Of a DNA stretch of 38,273 nt, positions 23,979-30,500 are shown in pieces. A model generated the notes under the pieces. That model had not been told where the DNA came from, did no database searches, and saw nothing but the letters and a program-made list of their open reading frames with translations. The DNA is taken from IMG/VR virus record IMGVR_UViG_3300046777_000408, positions 1 through 38,273 of that record. One strand, given 5' to 3'. The DNA is from a virus. The translations under genes were made by a program, and so were the position numbers. Position 1 is the first letter of the stretch. Each line of letters starts with the position of its first letter.

Positions 23979-24539
23979 TTAGAGCAAATCATCAAGGTCC
24001 GAGATGTCAGCGGACGGACGTTCCGTAGCAGTAAACTCGTCCGCAGCCGACAGTCGGCCATCCATACGTGGACCGTCGCCCACCTTCTGAAGATTGCCAA
24101 GCGAGAAGGCAACGCCGTTGTTGCCGTTGACGCTGTACGCATAGGCGCGCAGCGAGGCACGGACCTTAGCCCCCGGATAGATTTCCTTGGGGTCCGTGAT
24201 CGGGGCAGGCTTGCCGTTGTCGCCAGCAAACTTGCTAACAACACCGGGCTGCTGCTTAGACTTGACGTTCATAAAGATCGACCCTTCCGGGTATCCCTTT
24301 TCTTCGCCGTCCGTGCGGAACGGCATACGAATTTTGCCGCTCTCCATCAGGCTCTTTGTCTTGTCTCCCCATTTCTCCTTAGCCACAGCCGCAGCCGTCG
24401 CCTTCAGTTCTGAAAGATCGACGCCAGCTTCGAACACCAGTGAGCAAGAATAGACAGGCTCGCTTGCACCCGGAGGTGTCTGCGGTTCAAAGACGTGCGG
24501 GTAAGAGATGATGGCTTCGGGTGTAATTACTTTTGTCAT
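23979..24539 (-). CDS. ssDNA-binding protein, Enc34 / DUF2815 type
   Basis: The 186-residue protein has the usual pattern of the Enc34 phage ssDNA-binding family: an early ISYPHVFEPQ strand, YSCSLVFEAG, KWGDKTKSLMESGKIRMPFRTDGEEKG, then IYPGAKVRASLRAYAY and a GVAFSLGNLQKVGDGPRMDGR segment, with an acidic tail (DISDLDDLL) like the protein-interaction tail of other SSBs. It protects single strands during replication and recombination. It lies 12 bases after the Cas4-like nuclease gene and is followed by a terminator. Confidence 0.85.
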   Translation of the reverse strand: MTKVITPEAIISYPHVFEPQTPPGASEPVYSCSLVFEAGVDLSELKATAAAVAKEKWGDKTKSLMESGKIRMPFRTDGEEKGYPEGSIFMNVKSKQQPGVVSKFAGDNGKPAPITDPKEIYPGAKVRASLRAYAYSVNGNNGVAFSLGNLQKVGDGPRMDGRLSAADEFTATERPSADISDLDDLL

Positions 24540-24551
24540 GTCGGAGTATCC

Positions 24552-25697
24552 TCATTCAACGGTAAAATCGTCTGCTGCCAGAGTGGCAACAGCCGGACGA
24601 TTGTCTGTATCAGCGACCATAGATGTGCCGGTTGATACAGCCATGACGAGCGTTGTCGGCAAGTTCTTCTTGCCCACGATCCGCTCGATCTGCGATGGCG
24701 ACTTCAACTTCTTTTCGTAGATGTCGTCGTCATCCAGACCTTCTTGTGTGGCCCATGCCACAAATTCTTCCTCGACACGCCAGCGCCGGGTCGGGCGCTT
24801 CTCGACCAGCTTGTAGCCGGGCAGTGTCCCGCCCGTCTCAAGGATCGTATTGGCGTGGCGGCGTAGCGACTTGATCCACTCTTCAATCAGCGGAACCTTT
24901 TCGAGATAGTCCGCGACCTCTTGTGGAGTTAGGTCATTGATGTTTCGCACTGCGCCGAACTCGTCTTGTGCGATCTCAAGAGCGTTGTTGCGCAGGGCCG
25001 AACAAGTTCCCGCTGCAAGACAGAACTTGCAGTGGTCGCCCGCAATGCGCGGCGCGTCCGGCTTCATGGCTTCGTGCGCTGCGTCAATCAGTTCCGTGCC
25101 GAAGTCCATGATCTCGTCACGGCTGTAGCTGTGCTGCCGCACCGGACCGTCGGAGTGTATGGCGCGTGGTTGCACAACTACCGTAGTAACTTTATTGACG
25201 GGCGCTTTGTCGCCGATCTCAAGGATCGCGCCGAGCGCATAGTATTTAAGCTGCGCGTTGTCTTCGACTTCGACAGCAACACCTTGGCCGTGCTTATAGT
25301 CAATGACGTATAGCGTTCCGCTTTCCTTGCCATAGATGATGCAGTCAGCCGTGCCGAACATCGGCATGGGCGGGTCTAACTTGTCGAGAGTAAACCGCTT
25401 TTCGTAGCGGCACAGCGTCGGCTCAGAGATAGCAATCGCCCGCACATGGTCGATGTAGACTTGCACCGCCGCGATCATGTTGTCGTCAACGACGAAGCCG
25501 TTGATCTCGTTGCCGCGACATTCATCGGCGCGGGCGATGTTGTTGACTAGGCAATACTCGCCAAGTTCGTGCGCGGCTGTGCCGAGTTCTGCGTAAGGCG
25601 AACTCGTGTTCGGGAACGGAGCCTCGGCCTGCATAGAACCGGGGCATCCCATGCGGCGCTTCGCATTAGACGCGCCGAACTTAGCGTGTGCTGTCAT
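24552..25697 (-). CDS. Cas4-like PD-(D/E)XK exonuclease (DUF2800)
   Basis: The 381-residue protein fits the phage DUF2800 family of Cas4/RecB-type nucleases. GCPGSM near residue 18 supplies the first cysteine, and HCKFCLAAGTCSAL (about 223-236) supplies three more, the expected iron-sulfur cluster set. The nuclease core is MFGTADCIIYG (Asp) followed by LYVIDYKHGQG (Asp and Lys of the D-xK motif; about 115-142). RRWRVEEEFVAW and KKLKSPSQIERIVGKK are typical of the C-terminal region. Its start overlaps the preceding small gene (ATGA). It is paired with the ssDNA-binding protein downstream, as usual for phage recombination functions. Confidence 0.88.
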   Translation of the reverse strand: MTAHAKFGASNAKRRMGCPGSMQAEAPFPNTSSPYAELGTAAHELGEYCLVNNIARADECRGNEINGFVVDDNMIAAVQVYIDHVRAIAISEPTLCRYEKRFTLDKLDPPMPMFGTADCIIYGKESGTLYVIDYKHGQGVAVEVEDNAQLKYYALGAILEIGDKAPVNKVTTVVVQPRAIHSDGPVRQHSYSRDEIMDFGTELIDAAHEAMKPDAPRIAGDHCKFCLAAGTCSALRNNALEIAQDEFGAVRNINDLTPQEVADYLEKVPLIEEWIKSLRRHANTILETGGTLPGYKLVEKRPTRRWRVEEEFVAWATQEGLDDDDIYEKKLKSPSQIERIVGKKNLPTTLVMAVSTGTSMVADTDNRPAVATLAADDFTVE

Positions 25698-25846
25698 TTC
25701 ATTTGTCCCAGAAAGAGCCGGAGTTCGAACGGCAGTTCAAGTTGTTCTTCGCTGTCTTTCGACGCGATGCTGAATTTTTGTAGATACGAAAAAGGAATTT
25801 TATTTCCCCCGTACCACGGCAAAGCGCGCAGTTCTTTCTTAGTCAT
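25694..25846 (-). CDS. Small hypothetical protein, 50 aa
   Basis: The 50-residue frame starts at ATG 25846, one base after the stop of the preceding gene (TGA-A-ATG), and ends with a 4-base overlap with the nuclease start. It contains ELRALPWYGGNKIPFSYLQKF and a charged helix rich in Glu and Leu (EEQLELPFELRLF). An upstream in-frame ATG (25888) would lie inside the previous gene. Tight coupling on both sides is the main evidence that it is real. Function unknown. Confidence 0.62.
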   Translation of the reverse strand: MTKKELRALPWYGGNKIPFSYLQKFSIASKDSEEQLELPFELRLFLGQMK

Positions 25847-25847
25847 T

Positions 25848-26105
25848 TCAATAATCTCCCGTCTCAATAACGTCGGCCTCTTCCTCAAGTATCTCAGCTA
25901 CCAAGTTCCACTTGTCGTAGTCTTCGCCGAGTGACCTGAACTCTTTCACGCCGTAGCGCAGCCGTTCGAGGATCATCTTGCGTTCGTACATCCGGCCTTG
26001 GTTGAAATACTCTAGCCGCTCAACAATTGGTTTCTCGGCTCCGCAATCGCACCACGCTTGGAGATCGCCTCGGCGAAAGATTGCGCAGCTTGTCGAGTGT
26101 TTCAC
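25848..26105 (-). CDS. Small protein with a CxCG motif, 85 aa
   Basis: GTG at 26105 overlaps the stop of the preceding gene as GTGA, giving 85 residues starting MKHSTSCAIFRRGDLQAWCDCG, followed by a charged helix (VERLEYFNQGRMYERKMILERLRYG). The His/Cys spacing with the CDCG end might bind zinc; similar short CxCG proteins occur in phage replication operons. An alternative GTG at 26129 would add 8 residues. No enzyme motif is seen. Confidence 0.62.
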   Translation of the reverse strand: MKHSTSCAIFRRGDLQAWCDCGAEKPIVERLEYFNQGRMYERKMILERLRYGVKEFRSLGEDYDKWNLVAEILEEEADVIETGDY

Positions 26106-26233
26106 CGAACGATCTCCGCTGGCTTGCACCAGTTGATAATGATGTCGCCCTTTTGTTTCCGCGTCTGCACAATGCGCATCGGCTTGATGCCCTTAAGACG
26201 CAGATAGTCTTTGTAGCTACGAACCTTTTTCAT
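26102..26233 (-). CDS. Very small protein after DNA polymerase, 43 aa
   Basis: A 43-residue basic protein beginning MKKVRSYKDYLRLKGIKPMR and ending WCKPAEIVR. Its ATG overlaps the polymerase stop (ATGA) and its stop overlaps the next GTG (GTGA), so it is coupled on both sides. I do not recognise it. It fills what would otherwise be a gap between the polymerase and the CxCG protein; the double coupling supports it. Confidence 0.62.
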   Translation of the reverse strand: MKKVRSYKDYLRLKGIKPMRIVQTRKQKGDIIINWCKPAEIVR

Positions 26234-28137
26234 TTCCGATACCTCTTCCCTTCTTGTCCCTCGGCGTTGATCGGGCAACCTTTGGCCCAGCCGGGGACGG
26301 TTATCATAATATCAATCATCTCTTGAATGGAACCGAAATCGTCCGGCACTTCACAAATAATTTCGTCATGCACGGACAAGACTACATTGTAGCCCTTCAC
26401 TTCCAACTGCATCATGGCCGTTGCCATAATGTCACGGGCGGTGGCTTGCACCACGTTCTCCGTCAACAGACCCCCCCAAATAATCTGGCTCGTCCATTGG
26501 CGTGTGACGCTATTCAGCGTATCGACTTGCGCGGTGTCGCGCATTGCCCCCCACGGCGTCTCTCGCTGAATGATACGGGGATTGTGATAAACAAGCCGCC
26601 GCCCGCTAGGTAAGGGAAGTTCGACGATCCCAACATCGCCGCACTCCCGCACCATCTCTACAAATTCTTCTTCGACATCGCGCCAGTATTGGGCGATCTT
26701 GTCGTTCTTCTCACGGTAAACGCCGACGATCCGCTTGGCTTCGTCTTCATCCACCACAATGCCCATTGCCTTGCACTGCTCGGCAAAGCGTTTGCCGCCC
26801 ATGCCATAGCCGCAGCCAAGGATTGCCATCTTGCCAACCTGCCGCTGGTCGCCAGTGATGGCGTCAACCGGGCGGTTGTAGATGGCGCTTGCCATATCTT
26901 TATACACGTCTCCCCCCTTTCGGAACGTCTCCACGAGATCGTTCTGCCCCGCTACCCACGCAAGGACGCGGGCTTCGATTGCGGCGTAGTCGGCGAAGAA
27001 AAGCCGGTGGCCCTCTTCGGCGATCAGCATTGACCGAAGTAGATCAGAGGCGATGACTGTCCCCGCTCCATACTCCGATACATCTTCGTCGGCCTTTAGC
27101 TTTGCGATGATTGTTTCGATCTCATCGTTCTTCTTTGAGGGCCGAGGAAAGTTCTGTGGCTGCACGAGTTTGCCGGACCAGCGGCCCGTTGCTGCGCCAT
27201 GATAAACAAGAAGCCCGCGCATACGCTCGTCGGCGTTGGCTGCGTTGACCATCGCGTCATACTTTGCTGTCGAAGACTTCGCACCGTCTTGGCGCAGACG
27301 CAGCACCTGCTTGATGACAGGGTGCAGCCGGTCCACATTCAGCAGCCGAGCAATCGTCTGCTTATCAACCGAGTTGATGGACAACCCGTAGCTACGCAGC
27401 CACGCGGTCAAGTCCATTGCGTTGGTGGCTGCTTTCACAGCGCCGTTCGTGAGCCGCTTAATCTCTGCGTCGATTTGTTCCGACGCGGAGTTAGCAAGTT
27501 TGCTAACCCGTTCGATCAGGTCGAGGTCAACCTTGATGCCGCGATCATTGATGCGCTGGTCGAGTTGATACAGGCGGCGTTCGCTGTCGGCGAAGGGAAG
27601 AAGCTGCTCGGCGACAGACAGTTCTGTGCGCACGTCCTGCTTACAATACGCTACTAGCGTATCAATCTTGTCCTTCGTGTTCCACCATGTGTAGGTTCCG
27701 TCGGCGTTCACCTTACGGGGCCGTGCCATCCGGAGCATAAGAGCCGCGCCGGTCTTGTCCTTCTGCTCTTGCACACCAAGAACAGCAGCCGCTTGACCAA
27801 GCGCACGAGGCAGACCCATCGAACTAGCTTGCGCCATTGTGCAGCGCCATTGATTGATCTTCGTGCGCGGCCACTGATAGCGAGACACCATAATGGTGTT
27901 CCAGATCGTGCGCTCAAAGTTGGCGTTCCATGCAGACAGCAGACCGCCCTCGGCGATCCAGTTCTCAAGACGCTCATCAATTGGATCGCCCGGCATCCAC
28001 ACGTCAACGTCTTCCGACCACGGCGCTTTGTACGCCATGCACCAGATGTCCGTGCTGGGATCGTCGGCGTATTTATAGACGCCGGTCTTACGTAGATCGA
28101 CGGCGCTACGCGTCTCAAAGTCGATGCTAACTGTCAT
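26230..28137 (-). CDS. DNA polymerase, family A with 3'-5' exonuclease domain
   Basis: From ATG 28137 the protein has 635 residues. The exonuclease domain opens with SIDFETRS (Asp and Glu metal ligands at about 6 and 8). The polymerase domain has motif A FFADYAAIEARVLAW (about 378-392; a variant of the usual DYSQIELR, with Ala at the third and fourth positions and Ala before Arg), motif B QVGKMAILGCGYGMG (about 430) and motif C VHDEIICE (about 587). There is no N-terminal 5' nuclease. I prefer 28137 to 28188 because GGGAGAC lies before it and it begins directly with the exonuclease strand. It heads the leftward replication operon. Confidence 0.93.
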   Translation of the reverse strand: MTVSIDFETRSAVDLRKTGVYKYADDPSTDIWCMAYKAPWSEDVDVWMPGDPIDERLENWIAEGGLLSAWNANFERTIWNTIMVSRYQWPRTKINQWRCTMAQASSMGLPRALGQAAAVLGVQEQKDKTGAALMLRMARPRKVNADGTYTWWNTKDKIDTLVAYCKQDVRTELSVAEQLLPFADSERRLYQLDQRINDRGIKVDLDLIERVSKLANSASEQIDAEIKRLTNGAVKAATNAMDLTAWLRSYGLSINSVDKQTIARLLNVDRLHPVIKQVLRLRQDGAKSSTAKYDAMVNAANADERMRGLLVYHGAATGRWSGKLVQPQNFPRPSKKNDEIETIIAKLKADEDVSEYGAGTVIASDLLRSMLIAEEGHRLFFADYAAIEARVLAWVAGQNDLVETFRKGGDVYKDMASAIYNRPVDAITGDQRQVGKMAILGCGYGMGGKRFAEQCKAMGIVVDEDEAKRIVGVYREKNDKIAQYWRDVEEEFVEMVRECGDVGIVELPLPSGRRLVYHNPRIIQRETPWGAMRDTAQVDTLNSVTRQWTSQIIWGGLLTENVVQATARDIMATAMMQLEVKGYNVVLSVHDEIICEVPDDFGSIQEMIDIMITVPGWAKGCPINAEGQEGKRYRK

Positions 28138-28284
28138 AGTCTCCCTCGGTGTCGTCGGTTTCACGTTGTGTTTCACGCTGGGTGGCACAGATCGTATAGC
28201 CTCGTCAACTAAAAAAAGTGCTTGCGTTAAAATATCAAGTTGTGCCAGACGATGCCGACCAACAAAAAACGAGTAGGGAGACTA
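28138..28284. promoter_or_regulatory. Divergent regulatory region between the two replication operons
   Basis: This 147-base stretch separates the leftward polymerase operon from the rightward HTH/primase operon and must carry both promoters. It contains TTTCACG twice, at 28159-28165 and 28171-28177 (12 bases apart, about one helical turn), which may be an operator pair, and an A/T-rich block (28211-28238). On the minus strand a TTGATA (from 28237 leftward) could be a -35 box but no good -10 follows at the right distance. Promoters are inferred from gene layout rather than from clear boxes. Confidence 0.45.
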
Positions 28285-29043
28285 ATGAATAAGTCGCGTA
28301 CACCGTGGACACCGGAAGAGGATGCGGTTCTCACGGAATTGTATTATCAAAATCTGATGCCCGCCGAAATCTCCGCGCAGATCGGTAGGTCGGTGGCTTC
28401 AGTGGACACGCGTCGGCGTAAGCTGGGACTGGACCGAGAGTTTAGGTTCGAGAAGGTTCCCGCCCCCGACGACTTGAGGGAGAGGGCAAGAACAATGAGT
28501 GTATCACAACTCGTCGAGTTCTATGATCGTTCACGTTCCGTGATCTCACGGTGGCTGCACGAGAATAAGATACCGCACATCATTGGGCGGCGAGGGAAAG
28601 CTATCCCAAAGAACTTCGCGTTCATCGCAAAGACAAAGACGCAAGCTGAGTTGGCTCGGTTCTACGGGACCGACCCCCGCACAGTTCGCGGCTGGTGTCT
28701 GGAAGTTAACGTCGAACCGATGACGCACCGGGACGCAATAGTTAACCGGGCGCAGCGGCTAGAGAAAGAAGCGAAAGAGAAAGCGCATGAGGCACGACGC
28801 GAGTTTAGCACGAAGACAAAAATGGTCGCAGCGGATGCGGCTCATTATCTTCGGCGCTATTATCACAATGTATTCCGCACCGACATTCTAATGTTCGAGC
28901 AGTCGTCGAAGACATGGGGCGACGCATACGAAATCCAACACCGGGGTTTCAATCAATACTATGTCGAAGGCAAAGGCGTCCTATGGTTGGACGATCTAAT
29001 CGCGCTGGCAGAAGCCAGAGGTTTTAAGCAGGAAGGAATGTAA
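28285..29043 (+). CDS. Myb/HTH-type DNA-binding protein
   Basis: From ATG 28285 the protein has 252 residues. RTPWTPEEDAVLTELYYQNLMPAEISAQIGRSVASVDTRRRKLG is a SANT/Myb-like helix-turn-helix (residues about 4-48). Two more HTH-like segments follow: SVSQLVEFYDRSRSVISRWLHEN and KTQAELARFYGTDPRTVRGWCLE. The C-terminal half is a basic helix and a short globular part. It probably regulates the early genes that flank it or acts in replication initiation. GGGAGAC precedes the start; ATG 28240 is less likely. Confidence 0.75.
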   Translation: MNKSRTPWTPEEDAVLTELYYQNLMPAEISAQIGRSVASVDTRRRKLGLDREFRFEKVPAPDDLRERARTMSVSQLVEFYDRSRSVISRWLHENKIPHIIGRRGKAIPKNFAFIAKTKTQAELARFYGTDPRTVRGWCLEVNVEPMTHRDAIVNRAQRLEKEAKEKAHEARREFSTKTKMVAADAAHYLRRYYHNVFRTDILMFEQSSKTWGDAYEIQHRGFNQYYVEGKGVLWLDDLIALAEARGFKQEGM

Positions 29044-29044
29044 T

Positions 29045-29242
29045 ATGGCACGTCCAAAGAAAACTATTGAAGCCAAGGTGGCCGAAGTTACCGCCGAGGA
29101 AGTCGGCACGTTCGATCCGGTTCCGGTGAAGAGCGAGAAGGAACTCATCATCGACTGGCTTCGCTCGGGTCAGATGGCGATGTTCGAACGCAACACCCGC
29201 TGGCTGGCGGATCGGATTGCAGAAGGGGATCATTTGAAATGA
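29045..29242 (+). CDS. Small hypothetical protein, 65 aa
   Basis: The protein starts with a basic MARPKKTIEAK and has a predicted helix ELIIDWLRSGQMAMFERNTRWLADRIAEG at its end. It begins 1 base after the HTH gene stop and overlaps the next start by 4 bases (ATGA). No family is recognised; the compact helical shape is usual for early phage proteins. Confidence 0.65.
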   Translation: MARPKKTIEAKVAEVTAEEVGTFDPVPVKSEKELIIDWLRSGQMAMFERNTRWLADRIAEGDHLK

Positions 29243-29550
29243 CTGACACACCACCAGACTGGGTTCTGATCGAAGCTGCGAAGCGGAGCGGTGAAATTCT
29301 AACAAAAGATAATGTCTGGCCTAGACACGCCGCAATGTTCCCGACTGCTTTCCGCGCTCTCTGCGACATGATCCAGAAATACGAGCAGCCGCCCGTTGAT
29401 CGCAAGCTGTTGTGTGCGCGTGAGGCTATGGCAAGAAACGTAAAGACAAGGGACGAAAGTTATTATCGGAGCGGCGAGATGGATAACCGCCCCGCTATAC
29501 AAGTCTGTCTCCTCGCCATCGAACTTTGGGAAGAGGGGTTTGGGAAATGA
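29239..29550 (+). CDS. Small hypothetical protein, 103 aa
   Basis: A helical 103-residue protein with DWVLIEAAKRSG near the start, a middle FRALCDMIQKYEQPPVDRKLLCAREA and a C-terminal AIQVCLLAIELWEEG helix. It overlaps the previous and following genes by ATGA. I do not recognise it. The pattern is like that of short proteins in alphaproteobacterial and cyanobacterial phage early regions, but this is a weak resemblance. Confidence 0.65.
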   Translation: MTDTPPDWVLIEAAKRSGEILTKDNVWPRHAAMFPTAFRALCDMIQKYEQPPVDRKLLCAREAMARNVKTRDESYYRSGEMDNRPAIQVCLLAIELWEEGFGK

Positions 29551-29792
29551 CACACGAACAAGCAACCGAACTAGCCGAGTGGATCGAAGCGAACACGCGC
29601 GGCTATGCCAAACGGGATGGCGAGAAGATTTATATCGAAGGCAAGATTGATGCCTTCGAACTTCTGCTATATGCTCACTCGCTCCTACGCACCTCCGATA
29701 CTGGAGACATTTATGCGCACAATGAAGTGGCTTACACTGGCCGGACTGAGCCTGATCGCAGCAACGCTGTGGTTGAAGGCGCAGATTGGTGA
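29547..29792 (+). CDS. Small hypothetical protein, 81 aa
   Basis: From ATG 29547, which overlaps the previous stop as ATGA, the protein has 81 residues, acidic and helical (THEQATELAEWIEAN; IDAFELLLYAHSLL). The C-terminal 30 residues are polar, and the 3' end of the gene overlaps the start of the membrane peptide at 29713. No function is recognised. Confidence 0.6.
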   Translation: MTHEQATELAEWIEANTRGYAKRDGEKIYIEGKIDAFELLLYAHSLLRTSDTGDIYAHNEVAYTGRTEPDRSNAVVEGADW

Positions 29793-29838
29793 CATTGATC
29801 TAACTGAGGATTACGAGAAATATAATGACTACTACTGA
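29713..29838 (+). CDS. Single-pass membrane peptide, 41 aa
   Basis: The frame starts with ATG 29713, six bases after GGAG, inside the end of the preceding gene and in another frame. The 41 residues form a short basic start (MRTMKW), a hydrophobic helix (LTLAGLSLIAATLWL) and an acidic tail (DIDLTEDYEKYNDYY). ATG 29722 is an alternative. It overlaps the next gene by 14 bases. A signal-like helix with a charged tail suggests an inner-membrane peptide that could affect host functions; no family is known. Confidence 0.5.
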   Translation: MRTMKWLTLAGLSLIAATLWLKAQIGDIDLTEDYEKYNDYY

Positions 29839-30013
29839 AGAACGCTCCGCTTACGGGGAGAGGCTATACATCGTGGACTATATCGAATACCGCGCCAACC
29901 GGACGCAATCACATGACGCCAAGGTGGCGCTTCTGGTGTTAGCTTCGGACCTTCGGGCGGAGTTCCATGTTCCGGGGGGAACGACAGATGAAAGTAAAGA
30001 TGGACAAGGATGA
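29825..30013 (+). CDS. Small hypothetical protein, 62 aa
   Basis: A 62-residue polar protein (TTEERSAYGERLYIVDYIEY; HDAKVALLVLASDLRAEFH) with an apparent helical core. The start is at 29825, overlapping the preceding membrane peptide, and the last 26 bases overlap the next gene. No function can be read from the sequence. Confidence 0.58.
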   Translation: MTTTEERSAYGERLYIVDYIEYRANRTQSHDAKVALLVLASDLRAEFHVPGGTTDESKDGQG

Positions 30014-30206
30014 AGTAGAGTTAGACTTCATACCAGTATTCGTGATCGGATTTGATGAAGAGTTCGAACGCGGCGTAATAATGTTGATGCCAGCGCATGA
30101 GTTGATGGCGGAGATGGACGAAGACTTTCAGGTATTCGCCATTGATGCCGCCATTGATATGCTCATGCAGCGGCGGGATAAGTTGGAGAAGAGGGAGTTA
30201 CACTAA
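29988..30206 (+). CDS. Small acidic protein, 72 aa
   Basis: The ATG at 29988 follows a G-rich site (GGGGGGAA) and gives 72 residues with a beta part (VELDFIPVFVIGFDEEFERGVIMLM) and helices (HELMAEMDEDFQVF; AIDMLMQRRDKLEKRE). The strong negative charge in the middle recalls DNA-mimic proteins, but the fold is unknown. The stop overlaps the next start (TAATG). Confidence 0.6.
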   Translation: MKVKMDKDEVELDFIPVFVIGFDEEFERGVIMLMPAHELMAEMDEDFQVFAIDAAIDMLMQRRDKLEKRELH

Positions 30207-30499
30207 TGTTTTGGACAAAACCCAAGCCGTTAACCGAGAGAGAACAACTACAGGAAGAGGCCGTTAGTTTGGCTTGCGATTTGTTCTCAACAGGAAACCT
30301 CTACGGCAATGATGAAACTGGATGGTCTGACAACAAAACAATCGCAGAGGCGAAAAAGGTTGCTTATATACCGTCAAAAACATTCCCGAGGCTGTGGGTT
30401 GGTGGGTGCGTTTTTGAACTTTCGTCTAGTCAATCACAGCGCATTCATAACGTAATAGCGAAACGGGTTTTTGCTACGCTGAAGCAGGGAGACATTTGA
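30206..30499 (+). CDS. Small hypothetical protein, 97 aa
   Basis: A 97-residue protein, beginning MFWTKPKPLTEREQLQEEAVSLACDLFSTG, with a helical first half and a beta second half (FPRLWVGGCVFELSSSQ). Base use is somewhat more A/T-rich than neighbours. It overlaps the previous stop by one base and ends 1 base before the primase gene. No family is recognised. Confidence 0.6.
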   Translation: MFWTKPKPLTEREQLQEEAVSLACDLFSTGNLYGNDETGWSDNKTIAEAKKVAYIPSKTFPRLWVGGCVFELSSSQSQRIHNVIAKRVFATLKQGDI

Positions 30500-30500
30500 A

